Of a DNA stretch of 64,000 nucleotides, positions 49,301 to 61,719 are shown one piece after another. This DNA is from Neckera pumila (lineage: Eukaryota > Streptophyta > Bryopsida > Hypnales > Neckeraceae), in assembly GCA_963969595.1 (NCBI GenBank), contig OZ018414.1, forward strand, positions 19,389,660-19,453,659, given 5' to 3'. The translations under genes and the position numbers were made by a program. Each line of letters begins with the position of its first letter. Within the stretch, counting starts at the first letter, position 1. The notes beneath the pieces were generated by a model. It had not been told where the DNA came from, ran no database searches, and saw nothing but the letters and a program-made list of their open reading frames with translations.

Positions 49301-51771
49301 AAAGTGTGGGTCTTCCACACTTTGGGCAACATAACAGTGAGCAAAAAAGGGGTTGCATGAAACCTCGGAGGGGAGACTTTTATACCTTTCAAAAAGTCCC
49401 ACCACCTTGATTTACCACTAGATATTGTACGCTTTTGCCCCAGAACTAACCTAACTAACCGTAAGATAATTCTTAATGTACCCTAGGATATTTTCTAAAT
49501 AATCTTAGTTTACTCTAAGAATTTTCTAAAACAAGCCTACATTAGAAAGAAAATCTTGTCTAAATAAAATCTTAGATTTTTCCCGAAGATATTTAGGATT
49601 TTAACTTATTTTATCCTAGGATATTATGCGTTTTAATCAAAAATATTTCCAAATATTCTTAGTTTATTCAAAGAGGGTTTTAAAAGGAAAGATTTGAAAT
49701 CTTAATTAAATCCAATCTTATTTTTAACCAAGATATTTTGTGAATTAACTTAGCATTCCCGCTAATTACTTTTAAAAAGTCAAACCTACAGCTGGACCCT
49801 CTCTATCTTTTAAGAAACAACTTGAAATTGAAAACCAATTGCGCCATTGCGTTCAAAAGATCCATATTAGTCTAGAAGATTCCTTGTCCCCTTCCTCTAG
49901 GCTAATTTTGCCCGTAAAATCCACTAACAGTAACTTCAAGAAAAGATCAAAACTTCCAACTATTGGAATTTGCATTTTCCAAGGAATCTAATTGGCTAGG
50001 GTTGTTTGGAAGGTTTGCAGGAGCCAGAAAACATTCTTCATTCACAACATTTGGACACCGTGAACTCCTGGTACGCCGGTCAACCCGCCGCCAAGTTGTA
50101 AATTCTTGTTAAATTCAATGTTGTTGCTGATTCCAATACTTCTGACTATTAGAAAGTCTTCAAACTTGACAAGTCACTTATTGGACATACAAAACACTAT
50201 TCTAATTTTTAATGTGATTTTATCGCACTCTGGATAAGTTCTATGAATTTACCATCAGTTTCAAAGGCTATTGACTTCTCATAGAGTCATCGTGGAGTTT
50301 TATAAAATCCCGAAACTTTTGGGGGAACCTTTTGAAATTCCCACAAGCTAAAGGCAAAACCAAATCTTCCATAATAGAATTCATAAAGAGACAAAAATTA
50401 GACTCTCCTTAATAATTTCCACCCGGAGGAAAATTATTCTGGTACCGGGATTTGTTGTGGATGATAGGCTCCTAAGTTGATCTCTTAGCATGCTTTTACC
50501 CTAAAAACACCTTTCTCTATGCTCCAATCACTTCGCCCTTCGTTTACTTTGCATTCTGGCTTGATTTTCTTAAATTACTCGCAACTCAGCACAATTAATC
50601 CAAATCATTTATGAATTGGATCTAGACTCTTGGAAACCTACTAGTAGACTCTTATACTTAGCTAGGTTGTCGCATGCAACTTGCAAGATTAGTTTCATAT
50701 GGACAAGATGCTAACTCTCACATTCTCACTTTTCTCGGAAAGGCTAATCTAATCTCTCAGACTCTCAACTAGGACCTAAATTCAAAAAGACAAGGTATTT
50801 TGTATTTCCCACAATTTTAGGAAGACTCTTCACTGGCTTAGCAGGGACTTCTACCAAATCTCTCTCAATTACTTATTTCATGCTATTTGCATAAAATAGG
50901 ACCAAAAACTAACATAATTGCAAAAAATAAACCCAAAGTCCAAAGTGCTAACTTGAAGGCTTACAATATGTCAACCAAGAACCTCACAGTAGTCTCTTTC
51001 CATTCTCTCCTCACATTTCCTGTACCACAAGAGCCTCTCTCTTGAATTTCTTGAGTACTATTCCCTCCCTCCTCATTCAACATCAAAGAAAGCAACCTTC
51101 CCCTTGGAGTTTCCACAATTTGTAACCTTGAATTCAAAGGACTAACAACCTCTATCCTCAAGAAAAACAAAGAAATTGGAAAGACAAAAAACTACCCCCC
51201 TCCCAACAACTTTTAATAAGGCGCTTGAAGAAAACCTTGCTCACCGCATGTAGCAAACCCAATCCCGTTCGGGCTGGACCTCAAGGTTCACAGGGTCAGA
51301 CCAGTTGGGCTTCCTCTGCCCCAATCCAGCCTTTCCGGCCTACACTTGGGATCTCAAACTCAACCATGAAGGCACATATGCAAGGGCCTAAAAAATGAGA
51401 GCTGCGCCCTCATGGTTTGTTTACTACAACAAACTTACTAGGGTGGTGAACACTGTAGAAACCTATCAGAGTCGGGGGGGCCTCCTCGCAACTTTGGGCT
51501 TCTTCTCCTTTGCCTCAAAGCTACCACAGGCCACACTCAAGCCGTATCCTTCTCAACTGCTCCAAGGAGTGCCTTCCTTTTTGAGTTTTTATTAGCTTGA
51601 GTTAGGGTTTATGCTTTTGGGGCATAAGGAAGATTCCAATGGGGGACTATTAGCACTTATGCTTGGTGATGAGAGAAAGGTTGATTTTCAAGGGACTCAA
51701 AAGAAAGGAAAGTGTGGTTCTTCAAATTTGAAGAGGGAATGGACGGAGGGAGCTTGAAGTTTTTTGTAGGC
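46381..51771. other. Gene-free stretch between the two Harbinger remnants
   Basis: No protein domain recognised on either strand. It has AT-rich DNA, the GC-rich short repeats at 48.1-48.5 kb and a moderately GC-rich stretch at 49.1-49.4 kb and 51.2-51.6 kb. Possibly degraded retrotransposon sequence, but no LTR pair or pol motif was found. Confidence 0.35.
48136..48250. repeat. Short tandem repeats with TTGAACTGGACTCTGGA core
   Basis: Four to five imperfect units of about 22-27 bp repeating GAACTGGACTCTGGA with CCC spacers. Just downstream (48,380-48,540) a second GC-rich repeat cycles TTCTGGCTCCTCCTTG. No coding region is recognised. Confidence 0.7.
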
Positions 51772-53372
51772 ATGTATAAGGAGAAGTATTGGGAGTACAA
51801 CCGGAAGCTATTCAAGCAATCGAATTGGGAGGTCTTTGCAAGGAAGTTGAGTGCACAGTTTCCTAATGACCCTCAGAGAATGTGAATCCAAGCTTGGGAC
51901 AAGTGGAACAAGATGAAGAGTATTTATCAAGAGGAGAAGGCCAAGGAAGAAGAAACAGGAGCTCCACCTTCTTCTTGAACTTTATGGTATGAAACCTTTG
52001 ACAATATCTTTGGTGGTACGGCTAAAATCCATGAGGTCCCTCATGGTGTTGATCAAGGTGTCCATATGCAGCATTCAAAGGTTCATGTTGTGAGTGATGA
52101 TGAGGAGAACACTTTGAATACCATTCCTCGTACTTCTCCCTCTATAGGTTCTACTTCTATATAGTCCCCACGTACACAAGCGGTTAACCCCTAAAGTTTC
52201 ATGACTATGTTCTCACCAAAAACGCTCCAAAACTGCCATTTCTAATACAACTACCAAATTTTTGGAAAAAAACAATTTTTGACACATGTAACCGTAGGAT
52301 CTTGTAGTATGATATTTTGAAAACATGTGGTAAAAAGTTCAGAAAATTCCACCGTGTGGATCATAAGATATAAGCATTCAAAGTCTTGAAAACCATTTTT
52401 TCAATCCTGCGAAAAACCGGGCAGCTGCACTTTGCAAGCTCACTTTTCAATGATAAATTGTCGAAAAAGGTGGTGCTTCTTTGAATTCAGTTTCCTAAAC
52501 AAGTTGTCTATATGCATGAAAAATTTCACATCATTTGGAATTGTACAACATATAGGAAAAAAATAGTAAGTAGAAAGAAGTAGAAAATGATTCAAAATAC
52601 TAAATTGTTAAAATTTTAATCATGGAATTTAAAAATACCAAACCCAACGGTTGTAATGTTGTAATAATCAATTTACATCCTAGGATTTTTTTTTTTCCAA
52701 AAATATTGAAAATTGAGTTAAATAAACGACTTTAAAGTTTTTTTTAGAGTAGAGAATCCATAATTGCCCGCAAACCAAAAACCCTCATAACTTTTGACTC
52801 ATTGAGTGAAATGGAATGACTCAAAGCTTTTTGAGTATATATAAATGTAGAAAACCAATTTGAAAAAAAAAATTCCGGAAAAAATGATTTTTTCTGATCT
52901 GCCCAAACTGCCCAGTTACGAAAAAAAAGCAACATATTAGGTCACAACTTTTGACTCGTATTTCAAAATGTCATGAAACTTGGTACACATGAAGATATTC
53001 CTCGCCCCCACCTTCTATTAAAATTTCAGCCTCAAATATGGAAATCTCTAGTCACACGTACCTGCCCAAAATTTCTATACGGCCAAAAAACTCATGTTGG
53101 TCCTTTAGGGGTTAACCAACCGGGATGTGAGGGACAAATTAATAGGAGTGCTATAAAGAAAAAGAGAAAGCTAGCTATTGTAGAGGAGTCCATTGCCTCC
53201 GCCATTATCAATTTTTCTAAGAAAATTCTAGAGGTGGAGAAAATGAAGATGTCCATTGCAAAGAAGATGATAGAGAGTGACAAAGAGAGCAGGAACTTAG
53301 CAATGAAGGGTCAAATGCAAATGGCCGCTTTGTTTATTGAAGTGCTCAAGGGCAAGGACTCCTCTAGTACTT
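51772..53372 (+). pseudogene. Myb/SANT-like protein of a second PIF/Harbinger element, split by an insertion
   Basis: Starts MYKEKYWEYNRKLFKQSNWE and continues IQAWDKWNKMKSIYQEEKAK, then TLWYETFDNIFGG and VPHGVDQGVHMQHSK. There are in-frame stops after PNDPQRM, after APPSS and after GSTSI. At 52,184 a 924-bp TTAA element interrupts it. Coding resumes as VNQPGCEGQINRSAIKKKRK and ends in an acidic/basic helix (ASAIINFSKKILEVEKMKMS...). It faces the transposase remnant at 53.7-54.3 kb, the same convergent layout as the 42-46 kb pair. Confidence 0.75.
52188..53111. mobile_element. TTAA-flanked non-autonomous element, 924 bp (size class A)
   Basis: TTAA at 52184-52187 and 53112-53115; ends CCCCTAAAGTTTC and CCCCTAAAGGACC. 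Removing it with one TTAA gives GCGGTTAACCAACC, compared with GCGGTCAACCAACC in the related Myb-like copy (minus strand near 45.93 kb). It is only 2 bp shorter than the copy at 43.1 kb. Confidence 0.87.
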
Positions 53373-53676
53373 CTAAGCAAAAATATCTTTTATGTGTTAT
53401 GTTCTTGCAAGGCTTTAGAGCATTGGAATGCTTTACCAATGTTGTTTGGATTTATTTGGATTTGTTTGAATTTGTTACAAATTCCACTATGTTCAATAAA
53501 AGACTTCTTTCAAACATGATTAAATGTACATATATACAAGGATTTGCATTCAAAGATTTGAGAAATTGCATGTGCAATATGCTAGCATTCATTCATCATT
53601 AGGATTTTTCAAAACCCATTGTGTATACAATTTTCCCCTCAATCTTTCTCCCTCACGAGTTGATGCTTCTTCATCC

Positions 53677-54310
53677 CTAACCACGGATAACCTTACATTC
53701 CCAAATCCAACTAGACAGTAGATCTCTTCTCAAACATGCATTAGCCACTAGAGGCTCTGCTTCATTCAATAACTCACAATAGTTGTGAAACCAATAACAT
53801 GCCATAGTGATCTTAGCAGCCCTATCCACTCTTGAATTGACATGCCTCAAGATCCTCCATCTATTCTTCAAGCTTCTAAACGCTTATTCAATGACCACTC
53901 TACCAGAGTTCATTGAATTATCAAATCGCTTCTTTTCCAAATTGTTTGGAGCCTTTCAAATCTTCATCAAATAGCTTTGGATGAGGTATGCATCGTCTTC
54001 AATCAAATAAGGAGTGCAATGGACATCTTCCACCAAAACTACCGGTTGTTGAAGAATCTCCTGGTTCTTCAAATTCTTGTACAAACTTGAGTCTATGAAT
54101 TGATCACCGTCATGCACTTCTTTAGGTTGGTTGGCACAAACGTTCCAAAAAATCTTCTGTGAATCACATATCGCTTGTAAAACAATTGAATGAAATTTTT
54201 TCTTATTGAAAAAGTCACTAGCAACTAATGTCATAATTCTACTAGGAATCTCTGCTAATGATATATGAGTTCTATCAATAGCTCTACAAATGTTTAGCAG
54301 TTATATTAAT
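53677..54310 (-). pseudogene. PIF/Harbinger transposase, C-terminal half, broken
   Basis: Minus-strand remnant of the same family as the 42-44 kb transposase. In order: LNICRAIDRTHISLAEIPSR (first catalytic Asp retained), FFNKKKFHSIVLQAICDSQK, VVLVEDVHCTPYLIEDDAY, a TGA where the related copy has Trp (SYLMKI*K), RFDNSMNSGRVVIE followed by TAA where the related copy has Gln, then FRSLKNRWRILRHVNSRVDR to the end. The N-terminal helix-turn-helix half is absent beyond about 54,310. It is not functional. Confidence 0.82.
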
Positions 54311-55499
54311 TCTTCAAAGTCGGATATGATGGTTTGAAGGCGATGTCACATTGTAAATGCATACATTATATACAAATATATATTTATATTTTATTTTGAT
54401 GGATTTTTATTATAATAATATAGAAAAAAAGGTTTCATCATTTTAGTAGTTTCAAGGTGACGCCTTTTCACTAGAGGCTAGCCATATATTAAAAGAGAAA
54501 AACCACCTTGGAGCCTCATTAATTGGAAGTGATCTTTTCAAATTATATAATCATTATATAGTTGTAGAGTTTGGATTTTGTTCTCACTTTGAATTTTAGT
54601 ATGTCAAACTAGAGAGTTTTTTTTGAGTCTCAAGATGAAGAAGAACCATTGAAGCTTGAATTTAAGTTTTCATTGTCACAATTGTCAAATCAGTCTCTTC
54701 TATTGCACCACCGCATAAGTGTTCACAAGAAGAAGCTAGGCTTTCATGATCACCAAAGCAACCTCGTGTGGAGCAGCAATGGCACAGAAACCTTCAACAT
54801 GATGTTTAAACGTTGGTGATTTTGTTGTAAGTCGGATGTGTTGAACCCGGCGGTAGTCGAGAAGTGACATTTGAAGGATGTTTTAAAGGTTTAAACGACA
54901 ATCAATACTATTGTATGATCATACCTATAAAGGAGAGTCGTAGCCACCAACGTTGATTAGAGGGGCTGGTCAATCTTTTAACAAAGGCAAATTGTATAAA
55001 TTATATGGCAGCCATTGTCAAACGCATCCTCAAGTTCAAAGAAATAGAGTGATAGTTCTTGAATTCTATTTTTTATCTTTATTAGACATACATTAGATCC
55101 TATTTTTCCATACTTGAAGTTAATTTCTAATTTTATTTTATATGTATGAAATTGTAGAAGAAAAAGATGAAGATACTTTACCTTCTAGTTTAACTTTGAG
55201 GTGATTTATCTTCAAGATAAAGATAGGAAACTAGTTGTATAGTCAATTTGGATGGCCAATGGATATTAGGATAGCCGTGTGGACAAGGCATAGGCTGAAG
55301 TCTATTTGACTTGAGTGGTTGAGGAGAAGATAAGGCGAAAAACATTATTGATCTTCTCTCTTGTTGTTAGTTGGAAAAGCCAAATGTTTGAGGAGCCGTA
55401 GTGTATTGTGCATGGATTATTTTGGAAATTGGAATGGTTGTGTTTCATGATTTGTTTCAAACAATTCTTCTCTTACTTGAATTGAAGTCGTAAATTGAA

Positions 55500-56190
55500 A
55501 TTTGTGCTAGTTTGAGTGGAGGAAGGTCTGCTGCCTCCTATGTGAAAGGATAGAGACTTTGACCGGCTATAAAAGACGGGCAAGTCCTTAATTTGCAATG
55601 AAAATTGAAGTAGATGTGAAAGAATTTATTAGCTTTTCATGAAAATATTGTTTATTCTATTTGAAGTTTTTATGAATGAGTTGTGAATGTTGAAGTGAAG
55701 AGGAGTCTGTTGTCCTCAAGTCTAAAAGCCGACACTTTAGGTGGCTATGGAAGTTGGATAGAGTGTTGAAATAATTTGAGATTTGAAAGAAAAGTAAGGA
55801 GGGTCTATTGCCTTCATCTCTAAGGGCTGAAACTTTGAGTGATCATAGAAGTTAGACAAAGTGCTAGATTGGTTTAAAATTTGAAAGAAGAATAGAAATA
55901 TATGTTAGATTTTCAAAAAGCTATCATTTATTTCATTTGGACTCTAGATGAAACGGCGGCACTAAATCAAAATTCAACCAAAGAGTGGGAGTAAGAGTGG
56001 AAGTGGAAGTAAGAGTGGAAGTGGAAGTGGGAGTGAGAGTAGGAGGAAGCTTTGAAGACTTCAAGACAAGAAGATTGAAGATTAGAATATTGAAGATTTG
56101 TGTATTGTGACTTGTGGCTTGTTATTCCTAGCCAGTTTTGGAGGCTTGTTGTCTTTCTATTGTTATTCCTATCCGATTTTGGAGGCCTAT
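55500..56190. repeat. Degenerate tandem repeats at 55.5-56.2 kb
   Basis: Three roughly 130-170 bp units each contain GTCTGYTG-CCT then GACTTTGA-like and GGCTAT/GATCATAGAAG segments (55,525, 55,700, 55,800). They are followed by a hexamer run (GGAAGT/AAGAGT, 55,985-56,045) and a 41-bp duplication containing TTGTTATTCCTA (56,121-56,190). No gene is recognised. Confidence 0.55.
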
Positions 56191-56766
56191 GTTTTCAATT
56201 TTGCATTGTAAACATTATTGCGGGTTATATGGATATTCAATAATAGCCCCGTTTTGTATTTGTGGCGACCAAGTGGGATTGATCACTTATATAGTCGTAC
56301 TTTTATGTCGTTTCCAATAGTGAGACATAATTGTTGGTCACCATAGGTTTGAAGTTTAGGAGCCAATCTTTTGGAGATTCAGCTCATGGTTTGGCCATTC
56401 TATTTTACCCGTCTAAAGCTCATGGTTTCTTATCACCTATCCTAGCCCTTGAATCCATTTAGAGCCATTTCAAGATAGGCCAATGGGAAGCAGTTTGAAG
56501 ACTTGAAGATTGGAAGATTGGAAGACTCAACTCAACTTCCTAGCAAACTATTCCCAATTGCAGCCAAATACTCTACGTATTCTTAAGACGTTCTCCTCTT
56601 TACACAACAGCAGTGTTCACTAAAAATACAAATGTAATGACTAAACAATTTTTTTTCTTCATAAGTATGTTGCAAATTATGTCTACATACTAACATACTT
56701 TCTAATGGTTGAAGCACCAATTTAAAAACAATCTGTCATGTGCTCCGGACTATGGCCATATGCAAA

Positions 56767-56972
56767 CACTATAAGAAATCCGCATTTTAGGTGACGTGCC
56801 TTGAATTTTCTTAACGGATTTTAGTAGACGTCCAATGCAACAAACCCATGTTTTTATGTCAACATTGATGTTGCATTGGACATTAAAAAATGAGTTTGTT
56901 GCATTGGATGTCCGCCAAAATCCGTTAAGAAAAATCAAGGCTTGTCACCTAAAATGCGGGTTTATTATAGTG
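56767..56972. mobile_element. CACTA-type foldback MITE, 206 bp
   Basis: Almost a perfect palindrome. Ends are CACTATAAGAAATCCGCATT and (inward from the right) CACTATAATAAACCCGCATT; CACTAYAA is the plant CACTA (En/Spm) terminus. Flanked by AAA on both sides, a 3-bp duplication as expected. The arms continue through TTAGGTGAC and AACGGATTTT. Confidence 0.9.
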
Positions 56973-57389
56973 AAATCTATAAAGCACATCTGTCACATTT
57001 TTTTATTTTCATTTGTGGCCTCACTTGATTCACACACCTACTTCTCAAGAATGGTGTCTTCATGTTCATCAAGTTTTCAAATGCACCAAAAGTCATTCTA
57101 TAAAACTTTATGAATTTGTTGTGGTGCATTTCATTGCGTGCTCTTCATACTACCCTCTCTACATAATTCCAGTGTGTCGCTTGCCGAGGCTCTACCCAAA
57201 AGAAACAAGGAATATTTGGTTTCTTGAACCTCTTACAAAGCAAGAACAACAACCAAAGAAAATAAAATCCTATAGAAGAATGAATGCAAAAAACACTTGT
57301 ACTATTTGTTGCGTTTTCACAGTACTCATGCTTTTTCTTCTAGAGTACTTTAAAATTAGAAAATAATTTTTAATTTAAGAAAACAATAT

Positions 57390-58010
57390 GGCCAATGTAT
57401 ATACCTTTAAGATGAAGAAACCTAGGGAAGGAGAAGCATAGAAAAATTCTCTAAGTGGGAAAACTAGAAAAGTGCCAAATCTCAAGAAAATAGACACTTT
57501 GATGCTTTAATTAGTTAAAAATAGGAAAATAAATAAAATAAAAATAGGCCATTTGTAGTAACTCTATGGAGATGGCCATTCATCAAAAGAACCACCAAAA
57601 TAATATTTTATGTACTCTAAAATGTAAGAAGAAAGAAGTTCTCTTTGTGGACTTCCATACAATACAAAATTAATTATTTTAGGATTCCTTCTCCATAGAA
57701 CTATAAGTCTACTAGAAGACCATTTTTTACCAAATTTCAGCTCCAAATTCAATTTTTTGGGTACTAAGTAGTACTAAAAACCTCCAATTTGGAATTTGTG
57801 ATATAAAATTGGGGGCTGTTTTTATATAGTAAAACACTTTTGAAAATTGCAAAAAAAATTAGAAAAGGTGTATAATGGTTATGAGCACCTTTCCTATAGA
57901 TCCTAAGTCATTTGGACCCAATATGCAAAAGTTTTGCCTAAATTACCATATCAGCATGCAAGGTGTGACGCAAAATAGTACAAGTGTTTCTTGCATTCAC
58001 CCTGGTTTTA
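57390..58010 (+). repeat. Dispersed repeat family, copy 1
   Basis: Shared blocks in order: AGAAAAGTGCCAAATCTCAA, TTTCAGCTCCAAATTC, GGGTACTAAGTAGTACT, then near the right end GGTGTGACGCAAAATAGTAC. Direct relatives are at 58630-59050 and 61720-62310, and an inverted partial one at about 8560-8870. Confidence 0.65.
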
Positions 58011-58629
58011 AGTTTTAGGAGTGTACTTCAAAGCCATTTTGTGTGTGTTGGAATAGGAATATGTTTGCTTATAAATATTTCTTTCTTAAAGTGCTTCATT
58101 GTGAATGCAAATTTGAGCCATATGGTTTCCGAGTTTTTGAGTTTGGAGCTACAGCTTTGAATTTTGACAAATGTTTCAATCCTCGGAATTGGGTTATAGT
58201 AAAAGATGAAAATAATGCAAAGTGAACATTTTCAGTAGTGATTTTGAGAGCTATTGATTTAGAATGTTCTCATAATATTTACAAATATATCATGTTTAAA
58301 GATGGGTTTATTTGTTGAAGAATAAAACCCTATCAACACAGTAGTCAATCAAAAAATATCCAATAAGGTAGGAGATTCTATTTGTGTTATGCAACTATTT
58401 GAGTCACTTCATTGCCACTATGATTCCATAGAGTATATTAGAAAGTTTAAAATAACCATCTAAGTCTATCCAATTTATCATTTTTAGATAGGGATCACAT
58501 TTAGAATATGGTCGCTTTTGGAGTAGACGACCTTAGTTGTAAGAAGGACCAGCCCATTTTTGTAGTGTTTAGGTAGTTTCTCCGGAAGTACTATAAAATT
58601 AGAAAAATGATTTTTAAAAAATTATAAAA

Positions 58630-59050
58630 ATATGTAATATGCATTTACCTTTAAGAAAAGCCTAGAAAATTTTATTAAATAGGAGAACTAGAAAAGTGCA
58701 AAATCTCAAAAAAATTGGTACTTTGTTGTCAATTAATTTATAAAAAATAGAAAAAATAATTCACAAAGAAACTAAAAAATAATTGAGGATTTGGAAAGAC
58801 TCTATGGTTATGGAATTTCACCAAAAGAATGATCTTGAAACAATCTTCAATATTCAAAAGTGTTTGCACAAAAGAGCCCTGTTAGCACACATGTGGAGGA
58901 TAGAAAACAAGATATTTTTAAGTATCCTTTGGTAGGCACCTACCATCCTAGTATGGAATAGACTCCAAAAATTTCAACTCTAGATTATCAATTTTGGATA
59001 CTTTCTAATACTAAAAAATCCAAAATTGCAAAGTGTGCAATTTCTCACAA
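58630..59050 (+). repeat. Dispersed repeat family, copy 2 (shorter)
   Basis: Contains AGAAAAGTGCAAAATCTCAA and CACCAAAAGAATGAT, and ends with a diverged TTTCAACTCTAGATTATCAA block. It lacks the GTGTGAC-AATAGTAC end seen in copy 1. Confidence 0.55.
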
Positions 59051-59073
59051 CCATTGATCTATTTAATATTTAA

Positions 59074-59966
59074 TTTTCTACAAGCCCAAGGCCTTTTCTC
59101 CATCAAAAACTACTCAAAATTGCCATTTCTACTATAAAGAGCAAAAAAACTCCAAATTTTTTTATTGCTTGTCCAACCATAGGATCTTGCACTAGACTAG
59201 TATAAAAATGTGTGGAATTTTATTGAGAAACCTTCATCGCGTAGATTGCAAGATATTTTAATGTATAGTAAAATAAATAAGTATTTTTGGCTTTGAATCT
59301 TTTTACTTAAATTTCTTGCACTACGGATTTTGATTTTCTTATTTTTTATATTGAAGAGTTGAGTTGGAAATCTAGAAAAACAATTCAACAAAAAATACTT
59401 AATTTTTACTCATCAAAAATTTGTTAAGTAGAAGTAGATTCAAGATTGATAGAAAAAATCAACCGTTGATAGCTCTAAGATAGAATTGAAGCACAATAAT
59501 TTGAACAATGGGACTATTTTAGTAAGTAAATTTAACCTTGTCTAACAACTTTTTTTGAAAAATTATAAGAACTGCATTCAAGAATGAATTCTATAAGTCA
59601 ATTTCTCAAGAAGATGCTTACATTATCCAAAAATCAAGGTTGTCTATAATTTTCTCATCATGAGTACAAATAGAAGGAATCAAAGCTTCAAATGCAAACA
59701 AAAATAAAATCTTTGGAAAAATTAATTATAAATTTTTTTATTTTTTTGTGATTTTTTTTGTGCTACCCTTTAGATTGCTTTTTAGACTTAGAGTGGCATT
59801 TCTTTTTGCTCTTGGGCACCAATTGAAATAGAATTTATATTCCTTGAAAGCTAATTTGATTTACTATCTTCAAAAAAAACTTCAAAAAATCATGTCAAAC
59901 ATTGAGATTGTAGAAGCCTATTTAAAATTCCAAAAATCTCTCATAGGAGCTTTTGGACTTTAGAAA
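59074..59966. mobile_element. Class A TTAA element, about 893 bp, degenerate ends
   Basis: TTAA at 59070-59073 and 59967-59970. Termini have drifted (TTTTCTACAAGCCC; TTTCTAAAGTCC inward). The body keeps class A landmarks in order: TTGCCATTTCTA, ACCATAGGATCTTG, GTAGATTGCAAGATAT, and near the right end TGCTCTTGGGCACCAATTGA. Confidence 0.7.
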
Positions 59967-60793
59967 TTAAGTTAGCTCTTCCCTTCTATTTTTTGTAACT
60001 TTCCTAAACTCTTTCTAATGATGAACTGTATTTAGTTTGAATCTATAAATTAAAAAACAAAGGATGGAGATTTAAGTGAGAAATTTTTCATTTGTATGTT
60101 GCAAATCTCAAATAATCATCCTACTAATGTAGCACTTGTTCTAATGATCTTAAATTAAAAAATAAAGGGTAGTACATCCTATGAATTTATTTTTTTCCCA
60201 AATAACTGAAAATTGAGTTATATAGAGGACCAAGAGGACTTCAAAGTTTATTTTAGAGCGTCTTTCCTTGTTTCCTCCCTCCATGCCACTTGTGGCTGGT
60301 GGGCTTGTGTTTTTCTCCTTCTGCAATGAAACCCGTTTCATTTGTTTCAAAAAAAAAAAAAAATTATTTTGGAGTAAAGATTCCATAAACTGCCCATAAA
60401 CTAAGATTCCTCATAACATTCGTCTCATTAGTCAAAATGGCATTCAAAGCTTGCACGTATCTTCAAATCTAGAAAATTAATTTTAAATTTTTATATCATT
60501 AAATATTGATATTTTTGAGTTGCTTGAGCTTACCAATCTCCTAAAAAGACTACAAATTATACAATAACTTTTTAACCATGCAATCAAAATTAATGAAAAT
60601 TGTTGTGCCTTACAACTACTTCTAGACAAGATGTAGTGTGACAATTTGAAAGAAACAAAACAAAAATTTAGTTCATAAATAGATGACTAGAAATGCTACA
60701 TTGCTAACAAATGCTATTTGGTACTTTGGAGATTAAAATTAGAAAAGCACTTAAAATAAAATATAAAAAAATGGTCAATGTTTACTCCTTTAA

Positions 60794-61700
60794 TCCCTCA
60801 AGGTCTAACAACTTCTTGACAATGAAGGTTTTCGATGAGTTGTCCCACTTTGATATTTTTTTGCATGTGGATGTGCTTGGTTTTTTTTTAATATTAACTG
60901 TAAAAAATTAAAGACTATTTTGTCTAATATTGTGAAAAATTGTGATGCATAGAATTAATTGTAGAAAGTAATGACCATTGGATTTTTAGATTACAACAAT
61001 TTTGGTTGATCAACTTATAGGCAAAAAATACAACATTTGGAGAAGAAAAATTATAAAAGATGAATAATACTTCTTAACCCCCCAAAAAACATTGCATTGG
61101 AATCAAAGGCAAATTTGGTATTTCTTAATTATTAAAAAAATGATAAATAAAATAATTTCTTAAATTTGTACACATTTTTAAATAGAAAGATTAGAAAGCT
61201 AAAATTTATCAAATTGGATCCAAATTTTTTAAAAATTATATATAAATTGATTTAAAAAAATTAACAATGGATATTATAAGCATACTATTTGGAACATCTC
61301 CAAAAAATTTAGAATCATTCTATTTATTTTGAGTTCTTAATCACGCCAAATTGAATCTTGTAATTTTAAAATTACTAATAATATAAATGAATTTTTTTCT
61401 TCTAATTTGTTTGTGTAGACAAAGACTCGAAATGTCCAAAAAAATGTTTTGTTTCCATTTTACTATTCTTTTTATTGGAAAAAAAAATGATTTACTCCCT
61501 TTTTCAACAAAATTTCCAAAATAAATTTTTAAATACTTCTCACTTAAAATTTTGAAAATTGGAAAATGCAAACAAGTATGTAAGTTTGTGTACTCTACCA
61601 GATCCTACTTTACAAAATATTGAGATTTGTTTCACCCTACTAAGAATTTGCCATTGAAAATGAAAGATGCCACATTGTGTCTTTTTAGTCCTTTGAGGGA
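60794..61700. mobile_element. Probable TTAA element, 907 bp
   Basis: TTAA at 60790-60793 and 61701-61704; inverted termini TCCCTCAAGG and TCCCTCAAAGG. Length fits the other large copies. The interior is AT-rich without a coding region, and I did not find clear class A landmarks. Confidence 0.55.
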
Positions 61701-61719
61701 TTAAGACAATTGTATCCTA

